Source of the DNA: Bigelowiella natans CCMP2755
Taxonomy: Eukaryota; Cercozoa; Chlorarachniophyceae
NCBI GenBank assembly: GCA_000320545.1
Contig: ADNK01001148.1
Coordinates: 1-27,500, forward strand
Direction: 5' to 3'
Length of the DNA stretch: 27,500 nt
In this document: piece after piece, positions 1 through 10,713 of the stretch
How the letters are laid out: each line of letters begins with the position of its first letter
Numbering within the stretch: position 1 is the first letter of the stretch
Program-made: the position numbers and the translations under genes
The notes under the pieces: model-generated
Databases searched by the model: none
Told to the model about the DNA's origin: nothing
The model's input: only the letters and a program-made list of their open reading frames with translations

Positions 1-192
1 GGAGAAAATCGTTTGCCCGCACCCATATATAAAACCACACATCTTATTAACTTCCGGAGTGACCAGTTAGCTCCTTACACTATTATCGCTCTTTCTCCAA
101 GATTATTTTACCTCTGGTATAGATGGGGGAGGTCTCAACAGATGGGAAGGGGGTTTGGCTCCCCTCGCTCTTGCAGGAAAGATATAAGCTTT

Positions 193-196
<4 letters not shown>

Positions 197-258
<62 letters not shown>
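197..258. repeat. Compound (CT)n(AT)n microsatellite
   Basis: A CT run (197-226) passes directly into an AT run (227-258), downstream of the last resolved EF-Ts exon. Confidence 0.95.
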
Positions 259-260
<2 letters not shown>

Positions 261-284
261 CAATGTATTCCGATTGTATATTAC

Positions 285-336
285 TAGCAGGTTCTCTTGA
301 GCCTCCTTCTGCTCGTCAGACCTGAACATAAAATGC

Positions 337-374
<38 letters not shown>

Positions 375-656
375 GGCAACGAATCGGATTGATGATAGTC
401 GCGCTCACATGAAATCGCTCGATAGGAACTCCGGCTTAGCAGCAGCAATATGCATTGCGATCTTGTACGCTAAGTCCTTCGCAGCGTCCTTGGACCCCTC
501 TGGAGCGCCCTGCAACCCAACGAGAACCTAGAGTGGAAAAGGGGGAGGGGGGGAACGACGTCCTCTTCAATATTTCATAAAAACATTCCGTGCATAAACA
601 TGTGTTATATATGTGCGTATGGTATGCGTCGGTTCGTGTCGTACGAGCTCATATAC

Positions 657-698
<42 letters not shown>

Positions 699-1415
699 GT
701 ATTATATATGTTTTTATATGTTCTAGGAATGAAAGAAAGTGACCCCAATGGCCCCCACTTTGACGTTATCAAGACCGATTGGAAGCACGTTGTGCACATA
801 GCTGACAGCCGCCATAACACAAATACACCGCAGCGAGAGCAAGGGTCAAACAGAGAAAATAATCAGCGAACACCGAGATAACGGTCGTATGCAACCACGA
901 GATCCACGACGGCAGCGAAGATTCGCACGTGTGCTTTTGCGCGGCAAACATTGCAAGAAATAAACAGCAGGTATGAAGCTTGCATCGATCTCAAACCTCT
1001 CTCTCCCACCATGGCTGCTGCTGCTACTACTACTACTACTACTACTACTACTAGCCTGAATCTTACCCAGCAACAACGCCCCCGGGAACGTTAAGACGAA
1101 CACCTCTTCTTGGTAAGATATTCTCTCGAATCTGGAGTACAGCATCCGAAACAGCTTCTTTCACCGTACCAAAACTAGCAGTCTCAGCGCCATCGGCAGC
1201 CTCCCAGGAGAGGCCTTCTAACGCTGCCGTGTCCATGACCAGGGCGGCACCCTCGCCGTTGCTATTTGGAGAATCATCCTTGAGAATGCTTTGGGATACC
1301 TGGGTATTGGCGGTGGTAGGCCCATGGAGAGCGAGGAAGGAGGAGGAGGGGGGAGGAGACGATTCATCGAGGCAAGCACTTATGTTATTCGTGCTCACTA
1401 TTCATTCTTTTTATC

Positions 1416-1460
<45 letters not shown>

Positions 1461-2206
1461 CTCCCAACCCCCCCCTCCCTCTCTCTCCTCCATCTCACCC
1501 CTGCTATTAAGTTATGGAAGAGGTCGATCCGAGCTGCCGAGTCCGTTTCCGTACTCATCTCTAAGAGCGCCTTTCAGCCGTTGTCATTGTGTGTTTGAAT
1601 CGAAAACACGACACACATCAGATGGATGGCAGCAGAGAGTGATGTCTCCGTTTGTTTATGTAAATTTATTTATTTCTATGTGTTTCTCTCTCTGTCTCTC
1701 TCTCTCTGTGTGTGTGCGCGCGCGTGTCAGCTTGTGGATTTATGTGTCAGCTTGTGTGACTGCAGTGTACATCCCTACACAAGAGCATACTGCGGCTACA
1801 ACTGTCATCAGCAACAACAACCACAACAACAACAACAATAACAACAACAACCACAATAATGATAATGATATTACCGCAGTCTCTCCGTTTTCAGCAAAGG
1901 AAATACCAATGAGGCCCTGAAGGTGATGATTGCACGAAACCATTGCGAGCAGACAACATTAGAAGATAGAGGGGGAGTATGAGGACGATAATACGTGCAT
2001 AGATAGGAAGACACAAAAACACGAGCACACAATAAACACACGAGCACACAAACACACACGCCCGCACCCGCAGCACAAAACAACTATTTCTTCCCCAAAA
2101 CATCCATTCCCAACCTGCGATGCTTCCTGATTCGCTCTTTTACCACGAACCAGAGTACCTACAGAGATAAGAGAACGATTGAGCAATGGAATTCCCACAG
2201 AGCACA

Positions 2207-2241
<35 letters not shown>

Positions 2242-2630
2242 GCCAGAGAGAAGGGTACCTTGCTTGCGCATCCACTCCAAAGCAGCCTCGAGATCGTCCC
2301 CACACTAATCAAATTAAAACGATGGCTAAACTAGATCATCGCGTCAATCTTGTTTCCCTCTATCTAGCGGGCTCTTCTGTTGAGTGCCATCGGCGAAGCA
2401 TGGTGATGGATGAGGAGGAAATGGGGTCTCACCTCCTCAATGGCTTTCTTACAGTCCTTGATGGGAGCTCCGGATTCAGATCGAAGCTTCTTAATCATTT
2501 CCATGTTCACAGAGGATGCGAACAAGCGGCGAGGGAAGGCACGAACCCGCAAAGGGGTCCTTGCGCTTCGAAGCCCCATGAGCGCGGATCTCCTCACGGA
2601 CATAACCCACGTGCCGGCCATTTTGAGCAA
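285..2630 (-). CDS. tsf: Organellar elongation factor Ts (EF-Ts), multi-exon, 3' end unresolved
   Basis: EF-Ts recharges EF-Tu with GTP during organellar translation. Exons on the minus strand: 2630-2433, 2304-2259, 2158-2115, 1916-1875, 1558-1499, 1299-1067, 801-744, 527-409, 321-285; phases agree, giving about 279 residues. Residues 1-42 are rich in Arg, Ser and Ala and nearly without acid, as in a mitochondrial presequence. The EF-Ts N-terminal UBA-like domain follows (SGAPIKDCKKAIEE, then DDLEAALEWMRKQG). The core shows GLIGI, STETD, GGVVAGYVHN, GAIGVLVGLQG and AYKIAMHIAA, all in family order. The usual TDFV motif reads TDSAA here. The junction between exons 4 and 5 appears about three residues short of family length, so that boundary is doubtful. 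The C-terminal exon (GRL-KF block) was not found in 1-284 and may lie beyond the left edge. I am sure of the family and less sure of individual edges. Confidence 0.88.
341..372. repeat. (TA)n microsatellite
   Basis: Sixteen TA units inside the EF-Ts intron between exons 8 and 9. Confidence 0.95.
661..694. repeat. (TA)n microsatellite
   Basis: TA run in the EF-Ts intron between exons 7 and 8. Confidence 0.95.
1419..1457. repeat. (CT)n microsatellite
   Basis: CT run in the EF-Ts intron between exons 5 and 6; it is purine-rich (GA) on the coding strand. Confidence 0.9.
2209..2239. repeat. (TA)n microsatellite
   Basis: TA run filling much of the short EF-Ts intron between exons 2 and 3. Confidence 0.95.
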
Positions 2631-2958
2631 TCGAATCTGAGAGTGAGATCCCGTTCGTTTTGGCCTAATTATTCAGAAAAACATTGTCGTATGCAAATAA
2701 AAGGACCGCGATTCGATTCGGGCAGTGTAACCAGTCGCTCGACGAGAAGCATTCGGAGGAGAAATCCCTATTGCGTCATCAAGAAAGCCTGTAAAAATCC
2801 GTTTTCACACCCCGCTCCGGAGCTATTCTAGATTCTCCTTCCTGCGTCTTGCCGAAAGCCGTGATGAAGATAGAAATTTAAGGGCATTTTACAGAATTTC
2901 TCCATATCATGAGCTTCAAAATTAAGAAGTAATTCCCAGATTCTGATCTCCCAGAAAA
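2631..2958. promoter_or_regulatory. Head-to-head intergenic region, EF-Ts / CS protein
   Basis: The two start codons are 328 bases apart and point away from each other, so this must hold both 5' UTRs and promoters. I see no clear TATA box or other named motif. The assignment rests on gene layout only. Confidence 0.45.
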
Positions 2959-4327
2959 ATGGCCGCCGCTCGCGTGCCACCGTCGACGGCGGCCTCCCGC
3001 ATGTTACTTTTATTGCTAACCGTGGCTTTTGGGGCGGTTCTACGGGGAATAATAGACCCACTTGGTAAAGTCCTTGGTCGTAGCTTTCCTGATGCTCTCT
3101 ACACTGCAGAAAGAGGGTGGAGATCACGCACTCGAGGAGAACCTCGAAGAGCGCTAATCTTGCCGGAATCTTATGCTCGGATTCTTCGTGGGGGTGGGAA
3201 CGACGACGGGGAGGGTGCTAAAACGGACCCAGAGCTTCGAACGGTTGAAGAAAGTATCAAATCGATGTCTATGGGCACAAATCGCACTGATAAGGAGGCA
3301 CGAGAAATCATCAATGAGAGCATCAAGCTAGAGCAGTTGGACAAGGAGATTGGGATTGAAAAACGCCACCAACAAGAGCTCGCGGAGGAGTTGCAAGAGG
3401 TTAAATATGGTGCAATAACATGGAGTTTGGACCATCATCTTCTCTTAGCCCTAATATGGTTTTTCGACTCAGTGCAACCTCCCCCCCCCTCCCTCTTCCG
3501 CACAAGATTTTTCAAAATTACATGCATGAGCAAATACCTCTCCCATCGCGCCACGCCCTCATCCTCATGATTCTACTGATCAGTCTAGCAACCGCCTCTC
3601 GCAGCTTGAGTTTCAAAGGACCATTCTCAAGAAAAGCATTCAGCATAGAAAGCAGGCATTAGGTGATGGACTTAGGAAAAGGAGATTGGCCAAAAATATG
3701 CAAGTCTAGAGACTTTAATGCGTGTAAATTTCATTCTGACGTGATGATCCTCTGCATTTATCTAACCTACGAACAGGAGCTTCGAGCCCTCCAGTAACTG
3801 AGGCTGCTGCGCACCAGCAGAGCTTCAATGGCGGGGAAGAGGATGAATTGCTCTTGAGTTGGAGAGAACCGGGTTTTGCGTGGAGCGACGACGGTCTGAA
3901 GATAAACATTCGCAGTCTCTTCTGAACACAGAATCATTAAATAGTATAGCCACACGTTGCGTACATCTTAGATATCTTCCTGTAATACGCTGCTGCGCGT
4001 TGATGCTACTGTGTTGTTCTGAATTCTAGGTTATGGGAAGGCGAACGTGACTGTGTTTATCACCTCTGATCTAGATGGCATTGGGAACTTACCCAGAGAA
4101 AAGGCAAGTACTACTGCTGATTGTAAATCGTCTTTAATGAAAAGAGGGGGGAACAGTAGTCTTGTAGCTCAAATTCGTCAGCATAAAATGCTTTGGTTTT
4201 GTGTGCGCGCGTGTGTTGTCGTGGGGCGACGAATAGGTGAAAGTGATGCTATCAGAAAACGCCTTCGATGTTAAAGTCCGGGGTTTAAACGGCAAAAACA
4301 TCCGCTTGCAGGCACTCCGATGATAGA

Positions 4328-4360
<33 letters not shown>

Positions 4361-4544
4361 GACTATGATAACTACGACGACGATCATTATATCAACGACA
4401 CTAACAACGGAAATGATGAAAGTGGTGCCGCAATTGAACAAAACCTACTCGTCGATCGAAACTTTGTCTCTTCTCTCTTTTTCTCTCTTCTCGCAATTTT
4501 GGAGTTTTAAAATCGTTCATTCAGAACGCAATTGTTACATAGCA

Positions 4545-4592
<48 letters not shown>

Positions 4593-4839
4593 ATATTATC
4601 CACAGCGGCGGCTACACGCCCCGATTTCGCCTCTTCGGAGCAGCTACAAGATCACGCAGAATCAGCTGCATCTAAGCCTTGCGAAGAAAGATCCTAGCAA
4701 GATATGGAAGAATCTCCACTGGACATGGAGCCCAGGAAAGGAGGACACGGGTACGCAGTGGTGTGTGTGGTAGTAGGAAGAAGAAGAAGAAGAAGAAGAA
4801 GAAGAAGAAGAAGCGGATAGCGTGTTGAGCGCATTGCTT

Positions 4840-4917
<78 letters not shown>

Positions 4918-5528
4918 GCAAAGTGGATGCTCCGTCGGTGAAACATGCCATCTATTTACGATATTTGCTGCTGCCTTGGCTTGGTTTTACCACCTATTCA
5001 TCTCCTGCACGTGAATATGCCCTGAACAGGACGGCGCAAGGCGAACAACAAGAACCCTATGGGGGCGCTTTGGAACATGATGCAGGACATGTATGAATAT
5101 GCGGAAAACATGACGATAATGATGGTGATAATGGTGATGATGATGATGATGATGATGACATTGATGATGGCTGATAACGCCTCTCCTCTACCTAAGTAAT
5201 ACACATACCGATCCTTCTTAGGTACCATGACGGCGACGATGCAACGCGAAAGCTGATGAACAAAGCTATCTTCGACGCTCAACGGAGCGCAGAAGAGAAC
5301 CCAGAGACTATGATGAGGCAGATCCCAGGGGGCTCGAGCATGAAAGTTCCAAAAGAAATGCTGATGGAGGAGGATGGGGAGCAACCGCATCCGCTAGCAC
5401 CGCCTTTGCACGCGCATTCGATGCCTGGTCAATCAATACCTGCTGCTGATCAGAAGCCGAGAGGCTACGGAGGGAAGGAATTCCGAAGGAACAAGCCCCC
5501 GCCTCCACCTCCCCTCCCAAGTTTATGA
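2959..5528 (+). CDS. CS (p23/Sgt1-like) domain protein with signal peptide and SGS-like tail
   Basis: Exons 2959-3399, 3584-3662, 3777-3893, 4030-4103, 4606-4750, 5030-5090 and 5222-5528 join in phase to 407 residues. Residues 15-25 form a signal-peptide core (MLLLLLTVAF), followed by a basic stretch to about residue 70. A charged, probably coiled-coil region covers about 95-180. The CS beta-sandwich is at about 201-277 (WREPGFAW, then YKITQNQLHLSLAK and the IWKNLHW block). The tail has an SGS/CacyBP-like block at about 299-326 (MMQDMYHDGDDATRK, MNKA) and ends in a Pro run. CS proteins are usually Hsp90 co-chaperones or adaptors in cytosol or nucleus, so the leader is unusual. Intron 4 begins AAG|GCAAGT, a good GC-AG donor. 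The start is the first ATG of the open frame. Domain call is good; partner and location are inferred. Confidence 0.75.
4547..4586. repeat. (TA)n microsatellite by a 3' splice site
   Basis: TA run ending about 19 bases before the exon-5 acceptor of the CS gene. An ATG array at 4328-4359 lies in the same intron. Confidence 0.95.
4777..4910. repeat. Cluster of (GAA)n, (CA)n and (TA)n
   Basis: A GAA array (4777-4813), CA run (about 4842-4872) and TA run (about 4876-4910) are packed into the CS-gene intron between exons 5 and 6. Confidence 0.93.
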
Positions 5529-6421
5529 TGAGCACACGAGAAATAGTCTAACACACTTGTTGCTGGCCGGGCCGTATGCATGTGCGAGACACCGAGATCA
5601 CGGGGAAAACATGATGCACTGCAGCTGCAAGTGTGGATTTGACAAATTTGTAGCGACATGTGCGTGTGTGTGTGTGTGTGTGCATACGCATCGCAGCGTA
5701 TGGCGCGCGTTGAGATTCTGGCCACGCTAGCACGACTACATGTGAGCTAGGTGCCTATAACTACTAGACTAGCTAATGATATGATGATGATGATGATGAT
5801 GATGATGATACAAGAATGACAAAAGCTGTCAAAAATGATTCAAACAAAATGCAGAAGTGTGCTAGGGATAGTTTTAGGTTATATTAGTGCACGAGCGTAG
5901 CAAAATAAGCGCGAAATATTCAGTAAGAGGGCACTACAGATCCCGCTTCCAGCAGCGGTCACATGCACGACGGATTTACACAAGGAACACATTGCTAGAT
6001 AGCTACACTTATTGCGTACACATACGACAGTAGACATATTGATACACATCAGATGAACACCCACCATAATACATGTTCGTTGCCGTAAAGGCTTGCAATT
6101 ATTATCTAAATAGCTTTGCGAGCTTCCCTCAAATTTGTTTGTCTGCGGTGAGGGCCTCACACATGTCGCATGCAGGTGCACTTAATAGCCAGAACCTGGT
6201 AATAGCGACTACAATCGTATTAATGATGAAGAACATACAGCGCATGTTGGTGGCCAAGCATCCCGCTACAATGGATCAGCATTGTGCAGCAAATGCTTAA
6301 GGCATTATGATAGACATGTAATATAATATATATACTAAATATGATATTACTGTGTCTATTATAAGTATGATAGACATGTAATATAATATATATACTATAT
6401 ATGATATTACTGTGTCTATTA
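5529..6421. other. Convergent intergenic region with repeats
   Basis: This lies between the stops of gene 2 (plus) and gene 3 (minus). It holds a (GT)n run near 5665-5683, a (GAT)n array near 5780-5810 and the 60-base tandem repeat at 6307-6426. I found no convincing coding exon on either strand. Confidence 0.6.
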
Positions 6422-6426
6422 TCACT
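6307..6426. repeat. Two tandem copies of a 60-base hairpin-forming unit
   Basis: A 60-base unit starting ATGATAGACATG occurs at 6307 and again at 6367 with about one mismatch (ACTAAATATG versus ACTATATATG). Inside each unit, TAGACATGTAATAT at the left is an imperfect inverted copy of ATATTACTGTGTCTA at the right, so each copy can fold on itself. The array touches the stop codon of the hydrolase gene, so it lies in or next to its 3' UTR. Confidence 0.85.
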
Positions 6427-8206
6427 TCTGGGTGACATTCACCACAAAATTCGTTATTTCCACCGGCCATTCCTTTAGCACCTGCCCAAGGGATTTTGCA
6501 ATGCAAATCCGTGCGTGTGGGAAGAGCTTTTCTAAAAGGAGAATGGTTGCCATCGGGTGAGTGCTGTCATCGCAGTCCCACCCGCACACGAGCATTGGGA
6601 TTTTCCGCACCTTTTTTTTACAATTCGAATCAATTCGAATCAAGCGTGATTAATGCGCAATAGAAAGCTGAAGCGGGGCTGTGGGTACATCCTCTATGCT
6701 AAAGCTATGTTCAGGGAGTCTGCGCTCGCTCGCAAGAAATACAACTTTCTATCTCAAGAAAAACTACTTTCGACTGCTTTCGAAGTATCATTCAACTCGA
6801 TCTGAATTTAGTAGAGACATCGAAGCAAGAGCATATATGGTCAGACCTTTACATTTTCCAATGCTTTGAGCGGCGGGAAGTCCGACTCCAAAGCTCCCGT
6901 CATCACTTCATGGAAATCATCCATCAGGAGCCCCTTTTCGGGAGGAGGGGGAGGGGGGGGAGAAGGAGAACTGTATTGTTCAGTCTTCTTACTCTTGCTT
7001 CTCTTACCGTTATTGTCACTACTGTGACACGCGAAGATTGGCCTTATTAGCTTCCCCTTAGCTCTATAAAACGCTTTGCCGCCCCTGCTAATAACATCCC
7101 GTATCTTCGTCCTGCGTCCTTTGCGGCTGCGGAAACAGGTTGGAGGAATGACCATCACAATGCCTGACACCTCACCCGGGTGTGTCGTAGCGGCCCACAG
7201 CGCGGAGGCGGCGCCCATGCTTGCCCCCCCCACAATATACTTCGACAAGCGAGGGGCTGAGGCGGTGGAAGAGGAGGAGCTCTTTCCAGCAGTTGTCTTC
7301 ATCATCATCGTCGTCGTAACCGTTGCCGCTGCTGCCTCACCAAGGCGAATCATGGTGTCTCCGACCCCCTCCCACTTCCAGTCGACATGCCCCTTCCCTT
7401 CTGCATCGAAGGGCGACTTTCCATGTCCGAGGGCATCAAATCGAAGCGAGCTGCACAGGGTCGGGGGGAGAAAGTCCCACCAATTCCACAGGCTCTCGAG
7501 AGATTCACTCGCCATTGAGGAGGCAAGAGGATGGCACCAGACAAACCAAGCGTCTTCTTTGGCCTATCCTTGCCGTTGGTCTCGGAGTCGCTTTGTACTC
7601 TTTGTGTCATCCGGAGAGAGTACGCTACTACCTCGCTCCACGCTTCCCTCTCCCCCCTTCTTCTTGGGATTATCGTCCTCGTGAGTGCCGTCTTTGTTGA
7701 TACAATTGATGTTGCTAACGGCGCGGATCTCGACATGATAGCGCTGGCCTCCAACTGTGAGAAATCGTTGATCCGAATGTGGAGCAGGAGGGGGGGAGAG
7801 ACGTGGATACCTTTCAGTCATGCACATCTTCAACGATGCATTCTCTCTTTTAATCATTTGTGTTGGCGCTGACGGTGGCGCTGGCTCCGACTGCCGGTTC
7901 CTTAAAGTGGGCGATAAAGACATTCGTACAAGCTGCTTCTGGAATCCTACATTGCGCAACGATGCTGCACGTCGGGATGCGACCGTCCGTACTGCGAGCT
8001 TCAGGTCGAAGCTGAAGTGATACATCAATGAGGCTGCACAGATTGTTGCGCTACGATTTACGCCTGGATGTTTGAAAACTGTGTAAGTCCACGAACCCAT
8101 CTTCTGTTTTGAAAGATAGCTAGTCTCTATTGCTAAGGGGCAGCTCACCTCCTTGGCAGTGCACGAGAACAACGCTGTCCTTTTCTACATAACTGGCCAG
8201 ATGCCC

Positions 8207-8241
<35 letters not shown>

Positions 8242-8949
8242 TCACACACTGAGCGCTCATCAAAACCTATTTTGATGAGCCATGAATATACACTGTGCTC
8301 GCAAAGAGGAAAATAGACTGGCGCAAATATTTGATGTTAGATCAAATATTCATGCATTGCTGACGAAATATTTCGGGGATTTGGAAGTACGCTGCATCTA
8401 AAAAGTTTCGTGCTTCGTCCCAATGATTGCCAAGGAGGTCGTAGTTCTCCTCATCCATAGCTGAGAAGACATGGTATGCGCGAAATGTCTCTTTAAGCTT
8501 CTTCTCATAGAACTTCTTGCCTGGAAGAATGAAACAAAGAACCTTTTCTATCATAGTATTCGTTTCTGTGCAGAGACAGATAGCACATACAGCGCGTGCT
8601 CAAATAAGTAGGCACTACCACTACGGCTCTGAGGCCCCATCGTGTTCAAAATGTGTGTAATTTTCAGCCTTTCCAGCTTTGAAGGATTTCGGACAGCTAG
8701 GATATTGCTAACATACCTGCCAAGAAATTATTATTCCAGAGCAGATTCCGGAACAAAAAGCTTCGCTTACAATTTCCCTTCGATGATGGGGGCAGGATTC
8801 TTATTCGCCTCAAATGGTTTCGAATTCCACGCTTGTAGTTCCTCGTCGACTATCTCCCCTACAATCTCAATCAGCTTCTGGTCCTCTTTCTGCCGACCCC
8901 CCGACCCCCCTTGAGAAGGAGCCAGCGATGACGCCATGAGGACGCACAA
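6422..8949 (-). CDS. Dual-specificity phosphatase fused to alpha/beta hydrolase
   Basis: Minus-strand exons 8949-8771, 8716-8625, 8520-8391, 8192-8149, 8063-7632, 7556-6853 and 6610-6422 give 589 residues (585 from the second ATG). Residues 54-172 are a DSPc domain: EGKLYVSNILAV, ITHILN, general-acid Asp near 113, WDEARNFLDAA, then VLVHCQGGVNRSA with catalytic Cys146 and Arg152 (CX5R), and NVGFQKQL. It should dephosphorylate phospho-Tyr/Ser/Thr. After a Pro/Ser linker the same open exon carries FLTVGGQRYHVEIRA, an alpha/beta hydrolase entry strand. The next exons give WFVWCHPLASS, RFDALGHGKS, the nucleophile elbow GGASMG (Ser405), and IPMLVCGWDCDD-THP with the acid and His region. No stop separates the domains. 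The usual HG oxyanion motif reads HP. The start of exon 6 could be 7553, and exon 6 could end at 6847. The hydrolase substrate is unknown. Confidence 0.75.
8205..8240. repeat. (CA)n microsatellite
   Basis: About 18 CA units in the intron between phosphatase exons 3 and 4. On the coding strand this is a TG run just upstream of the 3' splice site at 8193. Confidence 0.9.
8255..8354. repeat. Cluster of perfect inverted repeats in a phosphatase intron
   Basis: GCTCATCAAAA (8255-8265) pairs perfectly with 8270-8280 across a 4-base loop. AATATTTGAT (8326-8335) pairs perfectly with 8341-8350 across a 5-base loop. CATGAATAT (8281-8289) is also the inverse of 8346-8354, giving an alternative outer stem. 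The block lies between phosphatase exons 3 and 4, next to a (CA)n run. Confidence 0.8.
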
Positions 8950-9119
8950 AGCGGTTTTAAAAAGCCTTTCAAATTTTGATCCCGATTGTTCCCCGTCAGA
9001 GATTTCCCGGAGACTGTCCTAGGAACTTCCAGAAAAACTCCATCAGAAAATACCGGTATTTAGAACTTTGCATCGGGATAATCCCGGGACTAGAATTCCT
9101 TCTGCGGTCGCCAACGGGA
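8950..9119. promoter_or_regulatory. Very short head-to-head intergenic region, phosphatase-hydrolase / gene 4
   Basis: Only 170 bases separate the predicted starts of the phosphatase-hydrolase gene (minus) and gene 4 (plus). If both starts are right, this is a compact two-way promoter. The gene 4 start is uncertain, so the true spacing may be larger. Confidence 0.3.
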
Positions 9120-10572
9120 ATGGGCCCGAGGCGGCTGACCCCTCGCGGCCGAAAACCCGCGTTTGTCGGGATGATCCTCGTGGCGGCACTATGGTGCAGC
9201 TCGTGCTTCGATATGCGGAACAGCTCAAGGACCTCAGCGCAACAGCCCTCGAAGTCTTTGTTGAAGATGTACTCGATTCGGCGGCGACGACGTCGTTGCA
9301 GCCGCTTGAGCGGTGGGGCAAGCGAGCACATCTCGGATGGCCGCATCGATAAATGGGGCCGTGCTATCTGCAGCAGGCTGCAGGTAGTATATCATTTTAT
9401 ACGTGGTAGATTAGAATGCATTCTCTTCATGTCAAGCAACGGTAAAGAACCCCCTCCCCCCTGCCCGCCCTTCATGAATCAGAGCATCGTTCTCCAGGGA
9501 AATATGTCGTCGAAGGTAGAGGGCGTCGGTTCAACACACCACCGACCATTAAAATTGGCGGTACAAATGCCTCCAGAGGTAAATGATTTCATCTCTTCCG
9601 CACGTGTCATTCGTTTGAGCTGTTCAATAACCATCTTCTACCTTTAGTAGTAACATATACATATATTGATACACCTAAATTTGTTACATACATTTCATCA
9701 TTTAAACCGGCCAATCTGACATTCTCTGGCAAGTTAACCCTTCTTGAAGAGCCGATTCTCTACGTATTTTCGATGTTTAGATGCTGAGTCAGGCTGATAG
9801 AATCTCCGGCGTCCTGCGAGCACAATGGAGTGTGCTGTATCATCGACATCATGGCTCTAATCATCGATTTCAGGAGGCGTTGGAAGTATGTGCCATTGTG
9901 TGTTTAATTGTACATTACAATGCGTTATGTAAATGAAGTCAAAGAAATCATAGTGTTGCGTGCTCTCTCTCTCTCCCCATCTTATCGCTTATCGCTTCAA
10001 TGGTTCTCCCCTACTACCCGAAAGATCATCAGTTTATTCGACTTCGAGAACGGCGGCAGCTGCTGCCTGAACGACATGGCGATCGCCAAGACGCAGCCAG
10101 ATATCGTCCTTCATCTCGGCACTAGTAAGTGGTAGTAGTAGTAGTAGTAGTAGTAGTAATAGTAGTAGTACCGTGTTCAATTCGTGAAGTTGCAGATGTT
10201 TATTAATCCGTCCTTGTGCTACAAATATGGCCAGGTTGCCGCTCCGCATTTCCCCGTTTCAGCGGCTCGAGTATGAAGATCCCTGCTCTCCATGATAGCG
10301 GGTGAGTAGTAGTGTTGCTGCTGGCTGCTGATGTGCTCTTTCACATGAGGAGGCTTTTGTAGTTGGCCGCTCATCGTTCGTATCGAGTTTGGATTATATA
10401 TATATATATATATATATAATATACATATATACTCCCGTCGAAGATATTTTGCACTATTTTCTAGATTGGTGGCCTTTGATACAGAGCGGTTCGTTGCCAG
10501 TCTCATTCGCAGATTCAGAGTAATGATCCCCTCTGTGTGCGTTTTTGTGCTGCTTTTACAAAAGTGTCTGCC

Positions 10573-10612
<40 letters not shown>

Positions 10613-10672
10613 AATACATATTTATTTTTATATACGCGTGAAGTATAATTGGGTAGCTATTATGAGGGCATG

Positions 10673-10713
<41 letters not shown>

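Noticed and set aside
1291-1920. Plus-strand open frame of 209 codons
   Set aside because: It reads antisense through EF-Ts exons and CT/AAC repeats; EF-Ts on the minus strand explains the conserved sequence.
9184-9352. Soluble-looking frame starting MVQLVLRYAEQLKD
   Set aside because: It stops before the good donor at 9383, while the other frame reads through it in phase to the next exon.
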